The notes beneath the pieces were generated by a model. It was not told the origin of the DNA. It saw nothing but the letters and a program-made list of their open reading frames with translations, and searched no databases. The position numbers and the translations under genes were made by a program. Shown piece after piece: positions 1-8,021 of a DNA stretch of 64,000 nucleotides (positions within the stretch are counted from its first letter, which is position 1; every line of letters starts with the position of its first letter). This stretch comes from an uncultured Lachnospiraceae bacterium (GTDB lineage: Bacteria > Bacillota > Clostridia > Lachnospirales > Lachnospiraceae), in contig CAJUNR010000015.1 of NCBI GenBank assembly GCA_910587765.1, forward strand, positions 30,009-94,008, in the 5' to 3' direction.

Positions 1-772
1 CGTACAGACTGCAGAACCGCATGTTCGAGTGTCCAAGCAGATCCGCCAGATGGCAGATGTCCCGCTCCGCGTTATAATAGGTAAGCGCGAACAGGTGGCG
101 GAGATTATGCGGATATACCTTCTCTCTGGACACGCCTGCCGCCTCGCAGAGCGCCTTCATCTCGTGCAGGACGTTGCTCCTGTCCAGAGGCCGGCCGCTG
201 CGGGTGACGAAGATGCTTCCCTGAGTGATTCCCCACTCGCACGCATAAGCGGCCAGTTCCCGGCACAGCTTCCGCGGAAGGAGCACCATGCGGCTCTTCC
301 CCTTCAGCGAGACCCGGGCGTGCCGGACCGGCAGAGATTCCACCGTGATAAAGGGCAGCTCGCCGATGCGGATCCCGGTTGCGCCGATGGTCTGCATCAG
401 AAGAAACAGCCGCTGCTTTCCGCTCTCCCGCGCCGCCTCCAGAAGACGCAGATACTCTTCCCTCGACAGATCACGCCCCTGCTCCCGGAAGGCTTCTTTC
501 TGCACTTTGAAATACCGTACCGTACATTCCGCGTGTCCGTTGACCGCCAGAAAGCGATTGACCGCCGCCAGCATGGAATTTGCGCTGGCCGCCTTGTAGT
601 GCCCTGCCAGATAGTTCTTATAGGCAATCACCTGCTCTTTCACAAAAAGCCGTTCCTCCCCCGCATAACGAATAAAATGTCTTACGTCCTGTACGTACTT
701 GGCAACCGTCGCCTCGCTCTTCTCGTCTTCTCTCAGCCGCTGTTCAAACATCGCTGTCAGTTCCTGATTCAT
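1..772 (-). CDS. Tyrosine recombinase / integrase, C-terminal tail beyond window edge
   Basis: Site-specific tyrosine recombinase of the phage-integrase/XerCD family, cutting and rejoining DNA through a covalent tyrosine link. The 257 visible residues hold an N-terminal SAM-like core-binding domain (about 1-95) and a catalytic domain. All expected catalytic residues are present: R135 in ATGIRIGEL, K159, H222 and R225 in PHNLRH, H248 in LLGHS. Y257 lies nine residues after H248, the usual nucleophile spacing, and is the very last complete codon (positions 2-4). Only the tail is missing. The ATG at 770-772 follows AGGAGG at good spacing. A XerC/XerD housekeeping role or a mobile-element integrase are both possible; the adjacent dispersed repeats favour an accessory region. 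Confidence 0.88.
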   Translation of the reverse strand, partial: MNQELTAMFEQRLREDEKSEATVAKYVQDVRHFIRYAGEERLFVKEQVIAYKNYLAGHYKAASANSMLAAVNRFLAVNGHAECTVRYFKVQKEAFREQGRDLSREEYLRLLEAARESGKQRLFLLMQTIGATGIRIGELPFITVESLPVRHARVSLKGKSRMVLLPRKLCRELAAYACEWGITQGSIFVTRSGRPLDRSNVLHEMKALCEAAGVSREKVYPHNLRHLFALTYYNAERDICHLADLLGHSNMRFCSLY

Positions 773-970
773 CTTTTCCTCCTGTATTCATGGCTCCGCT
801 CTTTGCAGCTTCCGGCTGTCCCCGGAAGTCCTGCGACCGGTCTATCGGTTCCTTCTCTATCATAATTGATAAAAGCCATGTTTCAGGGCAAAAAATAAGG
901 CCGCCGATCTCTGCCCGCCGCGCGGGAGGCGTGCTGCGAAACCGCAAGTTTCCATGCGCGCCTCTGCGCA

Positions 971-1025
971 TAAAAATAGAGGAAAGCTCCGTCTTTGAAC
1001 CGAACGGAGCTTTCCTCTATTTTTA
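971..1025. terminator. Bidirectional intrinsic terminator, 22-bp stem
   Basis: A perfect 22-bp inverted repeat (971-992 with 1004-1025) with an 11-nt loop, A-run on one side and T-run on the other, so it can act on both strands. It lies downstream of the truncated Rpn copy. The core AGCTCCGT...ACGGAGCT and the loop GAACCGA recur in the terminator of the third Rpn copy (15282-15319), so the terminator belongs to the repeated unit. Confidence 0.8.
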
Positions 1026-1049
1026 TATTCTGATTTACATAGCGTTTCT

Positions 1050-1793
1050 TTACTGCCTCCCGGAAGCAAACCGCTTATAATACCGCGCCGCTTCCTCCTC
1101 AGACAGTCCGAAGCACTTCTGGAGCTTCCCGTGTATCTTCTCTTTCGTAGCTCCCTCCTCCAGATTGTCCAGTATGAAGATCCGGATGCCCTCCTCGAGG
1201 CCTTCCCTCTGGCCCTCTTCTTTCATCGTCTTCGCAAACAGTTCCTCGTCAAACTCTGTCAGCAGCATCAGTTTCACCTCCGATTTCTTTTTCAGCAGAT
1301 ATTCTTTCAGCAGGTTTTCTTCTATACATCGCTCAATCGACCGCTCGACCGCTTCGACGAGGCTTCTTCCTTCTCTGCGGTATTCGCGTATGTACCGTAC
1401 CAGCGCCACATACCCTTCCAGCGCCGGACAGTTCTCCAGCAATTCCTGATTGTGGCCCGCATTGATGTTCAGCATGTGCGCCGTCCACTCGTAGCCCTCA
1501 TGCGGCGTCAGGAATGCGTCGGACAGTCTCAGCTCCTGCCGGTCCGGCACTCCTTCCTCTCCGTTGTAAAACACGTAATAATCCGGAGCCGGTATTTTCA
1601 CCAGTTTTTTACCGTACAGGCGGATCCCTTTCGAGGCCAGAATCCCGTCGATGTTATGGGCGTAATAGATCAGGCCCCTCAGCGGCATGTTGTAATTCAG
1701 CGTGCTCTGGTGTTCCCACAGCTCCAGTTCATTCTGAAACAGTACGGACACATCGTTTTTTCCATGCATGTAGATCACGTCGGACAGAGTGAC
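1050..1793 (-). pseudogene. Rpn-family PD-(D/E)XK nuclease/putative transposase, N-terminally deleted copy
   Basis: Near-identical to the copies at 1959-2936 and 15356-16369, but missing the first ~50 codons. At 1793/1794 the coding sequence (codons for IVTLSDVIYMHG) joins directly to the ribosome-site region that normally precedes the start (AAAGGAGAT). An internal deletion of roughly 150 bp therefore removed the native start and N-terminus. The first in-frame start is a GTG at 1776-1778, about 18 nt from the surviving Shine-Dalgarno, giving at most 242 aa. The nuclease-core segment with ELELWEHQST and the C-terminus are intact. It has a single EGRx-type unit (QREG), against 9 and 12 in the other copies. 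Probably not functional, though weak translation cannot be excluded. Confidence 0.75.
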
Positions 1794-1958
1794 GATCTCC
1801 TTTCGTTTGCTCCCGGCCGCAGCCGAACATCAGCAGCGACCGGTTTTCATACCGTTCGTATCATTAAATATCCCGGAAATTTTTATCTTTTGTAATGCCG
1901 TTCCATTCATTTGCATATTTCTCTTCTGTACATTTTGCCCGCCCGTTAATTACAGGTT

Positions 1959-2936
1959 TTACTGCCTCCCGGAAGCAAACCGCTTATAATACTGCGCCGC
2001 TTCCTCCTCCGGTAGCCCGAAACACCTCCGAAGCTTCCCGCGTATCTTCTCTTCCGACGCTCCTTCCTCCAGATTGTCCAATATAAAGATCCGGATGCCC
2101 TCCTCCAGGCCTTCCTTCTGGCCTTTTTTGTGGCCTTCTTTGCGACCTTCTTCACGGCCTTCTTGGCGGCCCTCTTCTCGACCTTCTTTGCGACCTTCTT
2201 GGCGACCCTCTTCTCGACCCTCTTCTTTCATCGTCTTCGCAAACAATTCTTCATCAAATTCCGTCAGCAGCATCAGTTTCACCTCCGATTTCTTTTTCAG
2301 CAGATATTCTTTCAGCAGGTTTTCTTCTATACATCGCTCAATCGACCGCTCGACCGCTTCGACGAGGCTTCTTCCTTCTCTGCGGTATTCGCGTATGTAC
2401 CGTACCAGCGCCACATACCCTTCCAGCGCCGGACAGTTCTCCAGCAATTCCTGATTGTGGCCCGCATTGATGTTCAGCATGTGCGCCGTCCACTCGTAGC
2501 CCTCATGCGGCGTCAGGAATGCGTCGGACAGTCTCAGCTCCTGCCGGTCCGGCACTCCTTCCTCTCCGTTGTAAAACACGTAATAATCCGGAGCCGGTAT
2601 TTTCACCAGTTTTTTACCGTACAGGCGGATCCCTTTCGAGGCCAGAATCCCGTCGATGTTATGGGCGTAATAGATCAGGCCCCTCAGCGGCATGTTGTAA
2701 TTCAGCGTGCTCTGGTGTTCCCACAGCTCCAGTTCATTCTGAAACAGTACGGACACATCGTTTTTTCCATGCATGTAGATCACGTCGGACAGCGTGACAA
2801 GTTCCAGTTCCTCCGCATCCTTATAAGCCGTTCCATTCAGGGCGTTGTACAGAGACAGCGCGTTCCGCTTATCCGAAAACAGATCGTGGAACAGGTTATC
2901 CTTATGGTCCCTCCTGATATGCATCTCTCCTGACAT
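1959..2936 (-). CDS. Rpn-family recombination-promoting nuclease/putative transposase (PD-(D/E)XK), copy 2
   Basis: Full-length 325-aa member of the PDDEXK_2/Rpn family. Some family members are DNA endonucleases that raise RecA-independent recombination; many are annotated as transposases without proof. The core spans about residues 1-215 and contains NDVSVLFQ followed by ELELWEHQST, which fits the acidic and E-x-Q part of the PD-(D/E)XK site. A charged tail of nine EGRx-type tetrapeptides follows (REEG, RQEG, RKEG and so on), then a conserved end (LEEGIRIF to FASGRQ). The start ATG has GGAG eight bases upstream. It is tandem with the truncated copy and lacks the hairpin terminator found behind copies 1 and 3. 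Whether it moves or acts as a nuclease cannot be told from sequence. Confidence 0.85.
   Translation of the reverse strand: MSGEMHIRRDHKDNLFHDLFSDKRNALSLYNALNGTAYKDAEELELVTLSDVIYMHGKNDVSVLFQNELELWEHQSTLNYNMPLRGLIYYAHNIDGILASKGIRLYGKKLVKIPAPDYYVFYNGEEGVPDRQELRLSDAFLTPHEGYEWTAHMLNINAGHNQELLENCPALEGYVALVRYIREYRREGRSLVEAVERSIERCIEENLLKEYLLKKKSEVKLMLLTEFDEELFAKTMKEEGREEGRQEGRKEGREEGRQEGREEGRKEGHKKGQKEGLEEGIRIFILDNLEEGASEEKIRGKLRRCFGLPEEEAAQYYKRFASGRQ
2109..2216 (-). repeat. 12-bp coding tandem repeat, nine units, inside Rpn copy 2
   Basis: Nine consecutive 12-bp units encode tetrapeptides of the form [RHQ]-x-[EK]-G (mostly REEG, RQEG, RKEG). The equivalent position has one unit in the copy at 1050 and twelve in the copy at 15356; flanking codons are identical on both sides, so copy number changes without breaking frame. 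Confidence 0.9.
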
Positions 2937-3073
2937 ATAAAAATCTCCTTTCGTTTGTTGCCAGCCGACAACCGCGGCCGGTTTCCATAACAGTTCGTAT
3001 CATTTATTCCGGAAATTTTTATCTTTTGTAAATGCCGTTCTGTTTCCTTTTCAGCAGCTCTTTTTCTATAAAT

Positions 3074-3102
3074 ATTATAATATTTTTTGCAGCATACGGC
3101 AA
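3074..3102 (-). promoter_or_regulatory. Promoter of Rpn copy 2 (TTGCCG-N17-TATAAT)
   Basis: On the minus strand TTGCCG (3097-3102) and TATAAT (3074-3079) are 17 bp apart, placing transcription start about 130 nt before the start codon. Exactly the same boxes and spacing occur upstream of copy 3 (16546-16574), within an otherwise diverging flank. The truncated copy has lost this region. Confidence 0.55.
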
Positions 3103-3531
3103 CTGTATTCTATAACCCGTAATTTTATTATCAGGAAGAACAGCCGCTTTTCACGCTCAATCTCAACGATTACGTCACAGCTTCCAGACGCATTCGAAAA
3201 GGCATTTTTAACCGTCTGTCCCTCCGGATTGTTCAGGGTAGTTTCGTTCGTGCAATTATGTGTAATAATTTATTGGATTGCTATAGACAAAAAGTATATA
3301 GATGTTGAGACCGGAACCGTCGATTGGCAAACCCGAGCTGGCTTCCGCCGACCTTTTTTGACTGTCCGGTTGTGGTAGATTCCGAATCTCCGCCGCAGCG
3401 CCGTCTTCCTGATCAGTAAACCCTTGTTTCCATGATCTTTTTCAGGTTTATGGTCGTATCAAAATACGGATCCTACGCTTCCTCATGGCTGTCCCCCTTT
3501 GCCCGTCCCGGTTCCCGTCTGTAAAAAGCTC
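3103..3531. other. Intergenic stretch with no recognisable intact gene
   Basis: About 430 bp between the promoter of Rpn copy 2 and the terminator of the LamG protein gene. No intact reading frame with a ribosome site is visible. Two short stop-bounded stretches look faintly protein-like: minus strand about 3110-3275 (including ETTLNNPEGQTVKNAF) and plus strand about 3288-3375 (including KKYIDVETGTVDW). Both lack start signals and are probably decayed gene remnants or chance. Confidence 0.3.
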
Positions 3532-3556
3532 CGCCTCCATCTGGAGACGAAGCTTC
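3532..3556 (-). terminator. Intrinsic terminator of the LamG/GH43 operon
   Basis: Minus-strand hairpin AGCTTCGTCTCCA-GA-TGGAGGCGGAGCT with two mismatches, followed by TTTTT, about 50 bp after the stop codon at 3608. It ends the operon of the two secreted proteins. Confidence 0.7.
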
Positions 3557-3607
3557 CTACTCATCGTTACTATAACACAGAATCCGAAAAAGTCAACGGC
3601 TCCGCAT

Positions 3608-6600
3608 TCAGTTTCGGACCATTCTCCTTGACTGAATCTTGAAGTTCAGCATCCTGGTGCCGCTGTACTCACCCGTACCGCATATAATCACTGTGGCCGT
3701 GCCTTTTTCCACATTGTTCACGTAACCCAGGATCTCAAATTCGTCTGTACCAAGAACTTTCCTTCCGGCTTTCACTTTCAGCCAGCTCTTATCCAATTCG
3801 ATCTCCCGTCCTGTGTACTCGAATTTCTTCGGAAAGCCTTCAGCCCTCTTGTTCAAAGTAACCGATGTGACGATCTGGCTCTTCTCAAGTTCACGATAAG
3901 ATATGACAATCGGCTCCGCCGCCGTATACAGACTTTTTTTACCGGAAGTAATCGTCACCGTGCAGGCGTTTTTGTCGATCTCCAGCTTGTAATCTCCGCC
4001 GGCCGACAGCTTCTTGCCGTTGCTGTCATAGACCGTCACACTCGGTTTCTTCTTCTTAACGACGTCGGATACATAGATCCGGCCTTCGTTCGCCAGCGCC
4101 TGCAGATCCTCCGGACCGACTTTGAAGCTTCTGGTCAGGGTTCCGGTATAGTTTCCGCGTCCCTTCACGGTGATCTGCGCGTCTTTATCGCCGCTCAGTT
4201 TGCCGTTGTTCTTATAGCTGACGGTATAGTCCACACCTTTCACCAGCACACGGTCGCCCGCCTTGAGAACGACGTCCGGTTTGGAACCGCCTTTCTTGTA
4301 AGGCGCGGATTCCGGCGCGCTCAGCCAGCCGTCCTCCAAAACGTCCGCCTCAACCTTGAACTTCTTCTTCAGGATGCCCGTGTAGTCTCCAATTCCGACG
4401 AAGGTAGCGGTCGCCGTACCCTTCGCGCCGGTATTGGCAAAAATGACCTCATAATCGACATGTCTCTCCAGCACGGCGCCGTTCGTTTTCTTCGTTGACA
4501 GGCTGACCGCCGGTTCCGTTCCGCCGTAGACCATCTTATCCATCGTCGCGTACATTTTGGCAATGCTCTGCGCCGCGGCGGCATCTTTCGCAACAATCTC
4601 ATAGGAGAAAGTAAATTCTCCTGCGCAGCTTCCCTTGCCGGTAATCTTCATGAAATAGCTGCCGATCTTGTTCGGACGGCTCTTCAGCTTCTTTCCTTCC
4701 GAATCCTGATATTCCAGCGTATAGTCCCGTCCGGACTTCAGAACGCTTCCGTCCATCAGAACGACCGGTGTATAAGCCGTCTTCTCCGGATAACGTTTTG
4801 CCGCGATCAGATTCTTCTCTGTCAGCTCCGGCTTCCGGATCGTGAAAGGAACTTCCATCTTGTTGGTATAGAGGCCTTTGCCCTTGACGATCACCACAGG
4901 CGCTTTCCGCCCGGCTTCTTCCGCAACGGCCGCTTTCACGTTGTTCTTGTAGCTTACGGTATAATCGACGCCCTTGATCAGTTTTGTATCGTCGTGATAC
5001 ACCTGAGGCTCCGGTTTGACCGCCGCTCCGGTATAAAGCTGATCCGGTATCGGATCTACCGTAAAGCCTTCGCGGTGAATCACGGATTCCCCTGTGACCG
5101 TAACCGTCACGGACGCGCTGCCCGGATTATGGTTCTTGTCTCCGGATACCGAGACAGTGATCACGGCAGTTCCTTCCGCCATACCGGTGACCTCTCCGCC
5201 GGGGCTGACCGCCGCCACCTGCTCGTTGCTCGAACGGTACGTCGGCATTCCGATTCCGCCGCCGATGATAGTGACGTTCGTCTTCTGCCCGATTTTGATT
5301 GTAGCCTCTCCAAGCGCCGCGCTCAGAGACTGGTCTGCTTTCTGAATCGTAAATTCTGCCTTCGTCAGAACCGCCTGCTCCTCGCCGGTTCCCAGCACAA
5401 TGACCGACGCGGTTCCTGCGTCTGTATTGTTCTCGTACTGCAGCGTGTACTCCGTATCCGCCGTCAGCTGCGTCTTATGACGGTATACCCGGACTGCCGG
5501 CGTCACCGCACTGCCGGTATAGGGGTAACCCGCCTTCGCAAGACCGCCGATCCACACTCCCTCCGGAATCACTCCGTCTTCCGGAATGTCTTCCGGCAGC
5601 ACATCGCCGTAATCTCCCGCAGGGCCGGATGCCGTGACGTCCACGGCGGTGGAATACTTCATCTTCCAGCCGTCCGATCTGGCCGTCACTTCCGCCGTGA
5701 CGACGGCTTTCCCTTCCGCCACGCCGGTGATTCTGCCGTCCGCGTAGGTGACAATCTCCGGTTTCCCGGACACATAAGTGACATCCACCGCGTCTTTCAC
5801 GTTCTCCGGCAGGGTGAACAGTTCCCTCGCTTCATTCGGCCTCACAAGCGCTCTTGCGGGAGGCTCCGTGACTTTCGCAAAGGGATTCACATAAGTATCC
5901 GCCGGACAGAGACGCTCCATCGCCACACGGAGATGTTCCGTGGCCGTTTTCACTTTGGAAAAACTGTCCGCCGCTTTCGCTTCCGCAATCGCCTCCTGCA
6001 GACGTTTTCCGGACACCTCGCTTGTGTTGCTTGTATCAAGGGCTTCCGCCTGCGCGATCAGAGCGTCCAGCTCTGCCCGTTCCAGCACCGCCACCTTCAC
6101 TTTGTATTCGGCGGACGCCTGGAGCATGCCCGCTTTCGCCTCCGCGGTCAGCGTCACCTCCGTGGCCGCGGACGGATTGGAAACGGTCCCGTCCGGTCGA
6201 ATGATCTGCGGATGACTGCTCTTCCAGCTTACCTCGATCCCGTCCAGCCTTACCGGAAGGTGCAGATCGTACTTGATACCGTCGGCGTCCGTATTCCCGC
6301 TGCCGAGGATATTCTTTAATGTAATCTCCGCCTGCAGCTTCTTCCCAAGCAAAGTGTTGAATTCCGTTTCTGCCTGGCTCTGGATCTCCTCCCCGTTGAG
6401 TGCGAGCCCATACACCTTGACATCGTCCATCAGGCCGTCGAATTCCGAATCCCAATAGTTGACGCCCAGGTAAATATCCGAACCGGCCGCGCTCAGAGGA
6501 TCGTTGCTTGCCGAAGTCCCCAGTTTTACGCCGTCCAGATAGGCCGTCACTGCCCCGGCCGTGCCGGTCAGCGTCACCTGATGCCATTCCTGCGCGGTGA

Positions 6601-7993
6601 TCTTCGGCGAAAACAAGGTCGTATGAGTTCCGAAGTTTTCTCCATTCGCCCAGATCTTATATGTGCTGCCCGCGTCTCCCGAGAGCGCCAGCCACCGTTC
6701 CTTATCCTTCGTTCCCCCATTCAGGAACAGCACGCACTGGTTCGACGCCTGATCCTGATTCGGCTTCAGCCAGAAGGATACGGTATATTCGCTGCCGAGC
6801 TTCGTCTGGCTCAGTTTCAGGCCGTAATCCTTCAGGGAAACCGCTTTCCCGGTATGACCGGCATCTGCATATGCAGCGGTTCCGTTTGTAGTCAGTCCTT
6901 TTACGAAAGCCTGCGCACCCTGGCCGCCTTTTCCGTTATTCAGATTCCCTTCAAACTCAAAGTGCGCCGTAAGGCTGTCCTCGACGGTTCCCGCCACGGT
7001 AACCGCAGTCTCTGCGGTTTTTGTCACGCCGTTCAGCGTTACAGTGACGGTGATCTTCGCCGTGCCGTCTTTATGGGCCGTCACTTTGCCGTCCCGGTCC
7101 ACGGACGCGACATCCGGGGCACTGCTTTCAAAGCTTACGGACGCGCCGTACTCCCGGACCACCGCCGGCATCTGCACCTCGATGGTCTCGCTTCTCTTGA
7201 CCGGCATTGTCAGGCTCTTTGTTACCGTAATGCCCTTTTCCTCCAGAATCTGCTCCGGAGCGCGGTTATCGTACAGTTGATAGAGTTCGCCCTCTGTGAG
7301 CGTCCGGTTGTAGACTCTGACTTCATCTACCAGACCGGGAAATGCCGGATCCCAGTTGTTGACGCCCACATAGATATCCTGATTCGGCCCTGTAAGCGGA
7401 TGATTGGTATTGCCTGACGCCACCTGCACTCCGTCCAGCCAGGCGCTCATGGTGTCCTTTGTCCCGGTCAGCGTCAGGCAGTGCCACTTGTCTGATGAAA
7501 GATCCAACGTGCCAAGCGTTGTATGCTTAGCATATCCTCCTCCATTAGCCCACGCTTTGCACGTTGCTGAATTTGCCGCATTTCCTGCCACCGAAAACCA
7601 GGTCTCCGGAGCATGGTACCCCAGAAACAGTACGCTCTGATTTTCAGCCAGCACGCTGTTCGGCTTCAGCCACATGGATACGGTAAACTCATCGCCTAAA
7701 TCCTTCTGGTTTAATTGAAGGCCATAATCAACCAACCGTACCGCTTTTCCGGACTTCCCGTTTTCTTCATAAGTAACATTCCCGTCATATCCGCCGAGAC
7801 CTTTAGTAATGGCTGACGCCTCCTGATTTTCCCCCCGGCTGTTTACCAGAGTTCCATCATCAAAGGAATAATACCCGGTCAGGCCATTTTCCAGATCCGG
7901 CTGCGCCGCCTGCGCCGCAGGCGCCGGCCAGGCGAGGGAACCAAGCAGCAGCGCCGCCGACAGGAAACCGCATAATAATCTCTTTCCTTTCAT
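3608..7993 (-). CDS. Secreted multidomain protein: two LamG modules, bacterial Ig-like domains and a seven-repeat tail
   Basis: A 1461-aa secreted protein with a signal peptide (charged MKGKR, hydrophobic core, AQAA cleavage region near residue 30). Domains in order: LamG/concanavalin-A-like module (about 38-245, starting LTGYYSFDDG), Ig-like BIG2 (about 250-335), second LamG (about 343-545), an Ig-like segment, a FIVAR-like helical segment (about 643-693), BIG2-like domains (about 701-788 and 888-985), and diverged ~75-aa beta repeats of the pattern 'YTG...DYTVSYKNN...GxGxYTGT...F.I' (about 811-888 and from 985 to the end). No catalytic domain, LPXTG signal or SLH domain is visible. It starts 28 bp after the GH43 gene and shares its terminator, so it is probably cotranscribed. 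A carbohydrate-binding or adhesive helper for the GH43 enzyme is inferred. Confidence 0.85.
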   Translation of the reverse strand: MKGKRLLCGFLSAALLLGSLAWPAPAAQAAQPDLENGLTGYYSFDDGTLVNSRGENQEASAITKGLGGYDGNVTYEENGKSGKAVRLVDYGLQLNQKDLGDEFTVSMWLKPNSVLAENQSVLFLGYHAPETWFSVAGNAANSATCKAWANGGGYAKHTTLGTLDLSSDKWHCLTLTGTKDTMSAWLDGVQVASGNTNHPLTGPNQDIYVGVNNWDPAFPGLVDEVRVYNRTLTEGELYQLYDNRAPEQILEEKGITVTKSLTMPVKRSETIEVQMPAVVREYGASVSFESSAPDVASVDRDGKVTAHKDGTAKITVTVTLNGVTKTAETAVTVAGTVEDSLTAHFEFEGNLNNGKGGQGAQAFVKGLTTNGTAAYADAGHTGKAVSLKDYGLKLSQTKLGSEYTVSFWLKPNQDQASNQCVLFLNGGTKDKERWLALSGDAGSTYKIWANGENFGTHTTLFSPKITAQEWHQVTLTGTAGAVTAYLDGVKLGTSASNDPLSAAGSDIYLGVNYWDSEFDGLMDDVKVYGLALNGEEIQSQAETEFNTLLGKKLQAEITLKNILGSGNTDADGIKYDLHLPVRLDGIEVSWKSSHPQIIRPDGTVSNPSAATEVTLTAEAKAGMLQASAEYKVKVAVLERAELDALIAQAEALDTSNTSEVSGKRLQEAIAEAKAADSFSKVKTATEHLRVAMERLCPADTYVNPFAKVTEPPARALVRPNEARELFTLPENVKDAVDVTYVSGKPEIVTYADGRITGVAEGKAVVTAEVTARSDGWKMKYSTAVDVTASGPAGDYGDVLPEDIPEDGVIPEGVWIGGLAKAGYPYTGSAVTPAVRVYRHKTQLTADTEYTLQYENNTDAGTASVIVLGTGEEQAVLTKAEFTIQKADQSLSAALGEATIKIGQKTNVTIIGGGIGMPTYRSSNEQVAAVSPGGEVTGMAEGTAVITVSVSGDKNHNPGSASVTVTVTGESVIHREGFTVDPIPDQLYTGAAVKPEPQVYHDDTKLIKGVDYTVSYKNNVKAAVAEEAGRKAPVVIVKGKGLYTNKMEVPFTIRKPELTEKNLIAAKRYPEKTAYTPVVLMDGSVLKSGRDYTLEYQDSEGKKLKSRPNKIGSYFMKITGKGSCAGEFTFSYEIVAKDAAAAQSIAKMYATMDKMVYGGTEPAVSLSTKKTNGAVLERHVDYEVIFANTGAKGTATATFVGIGDYTGILKKKFKVEADVLEDGWLSAPESAPYKKGGSKPDVVLKAGDRVLVKGVDYTVSYKNNGKLSGDKDAQITVKGRGNYTGTLTRSFKVGPEDLQALANEGRIYVSDVVKKKKPSVTVYDSNGKKLSAGGDYKLEIDKNACTVTITSGKKSLYTAAEPIVISYRELEKSQIVTSVTLNKRAEGFPKKFEYTGREIELDKSWLKVKAGRKVLGTDEFEILGYVNNVEKGTATVIICGTGEYSGTRMLNFKIQSRRMVRN

Positions 7994-8021
7994 ATCTCAC
8001 TTCTCCTTTCCGGCAGACGCC

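Noticed and set aside
1514..1792. Plus-strand 92-aa frame repeated almost identically at 2519 and 15952
   Set aside because: It is antisense to the Rpn coding sequence; conservation follows from the near-identity of the copies. No ribosome site.
2089..2231. Short regularly spaced repeats resembling a CRISPR array
   Set aside because: Units are 12 bp with no spacers, lie inside a reading frame and code for EGRx tetrapeptides.
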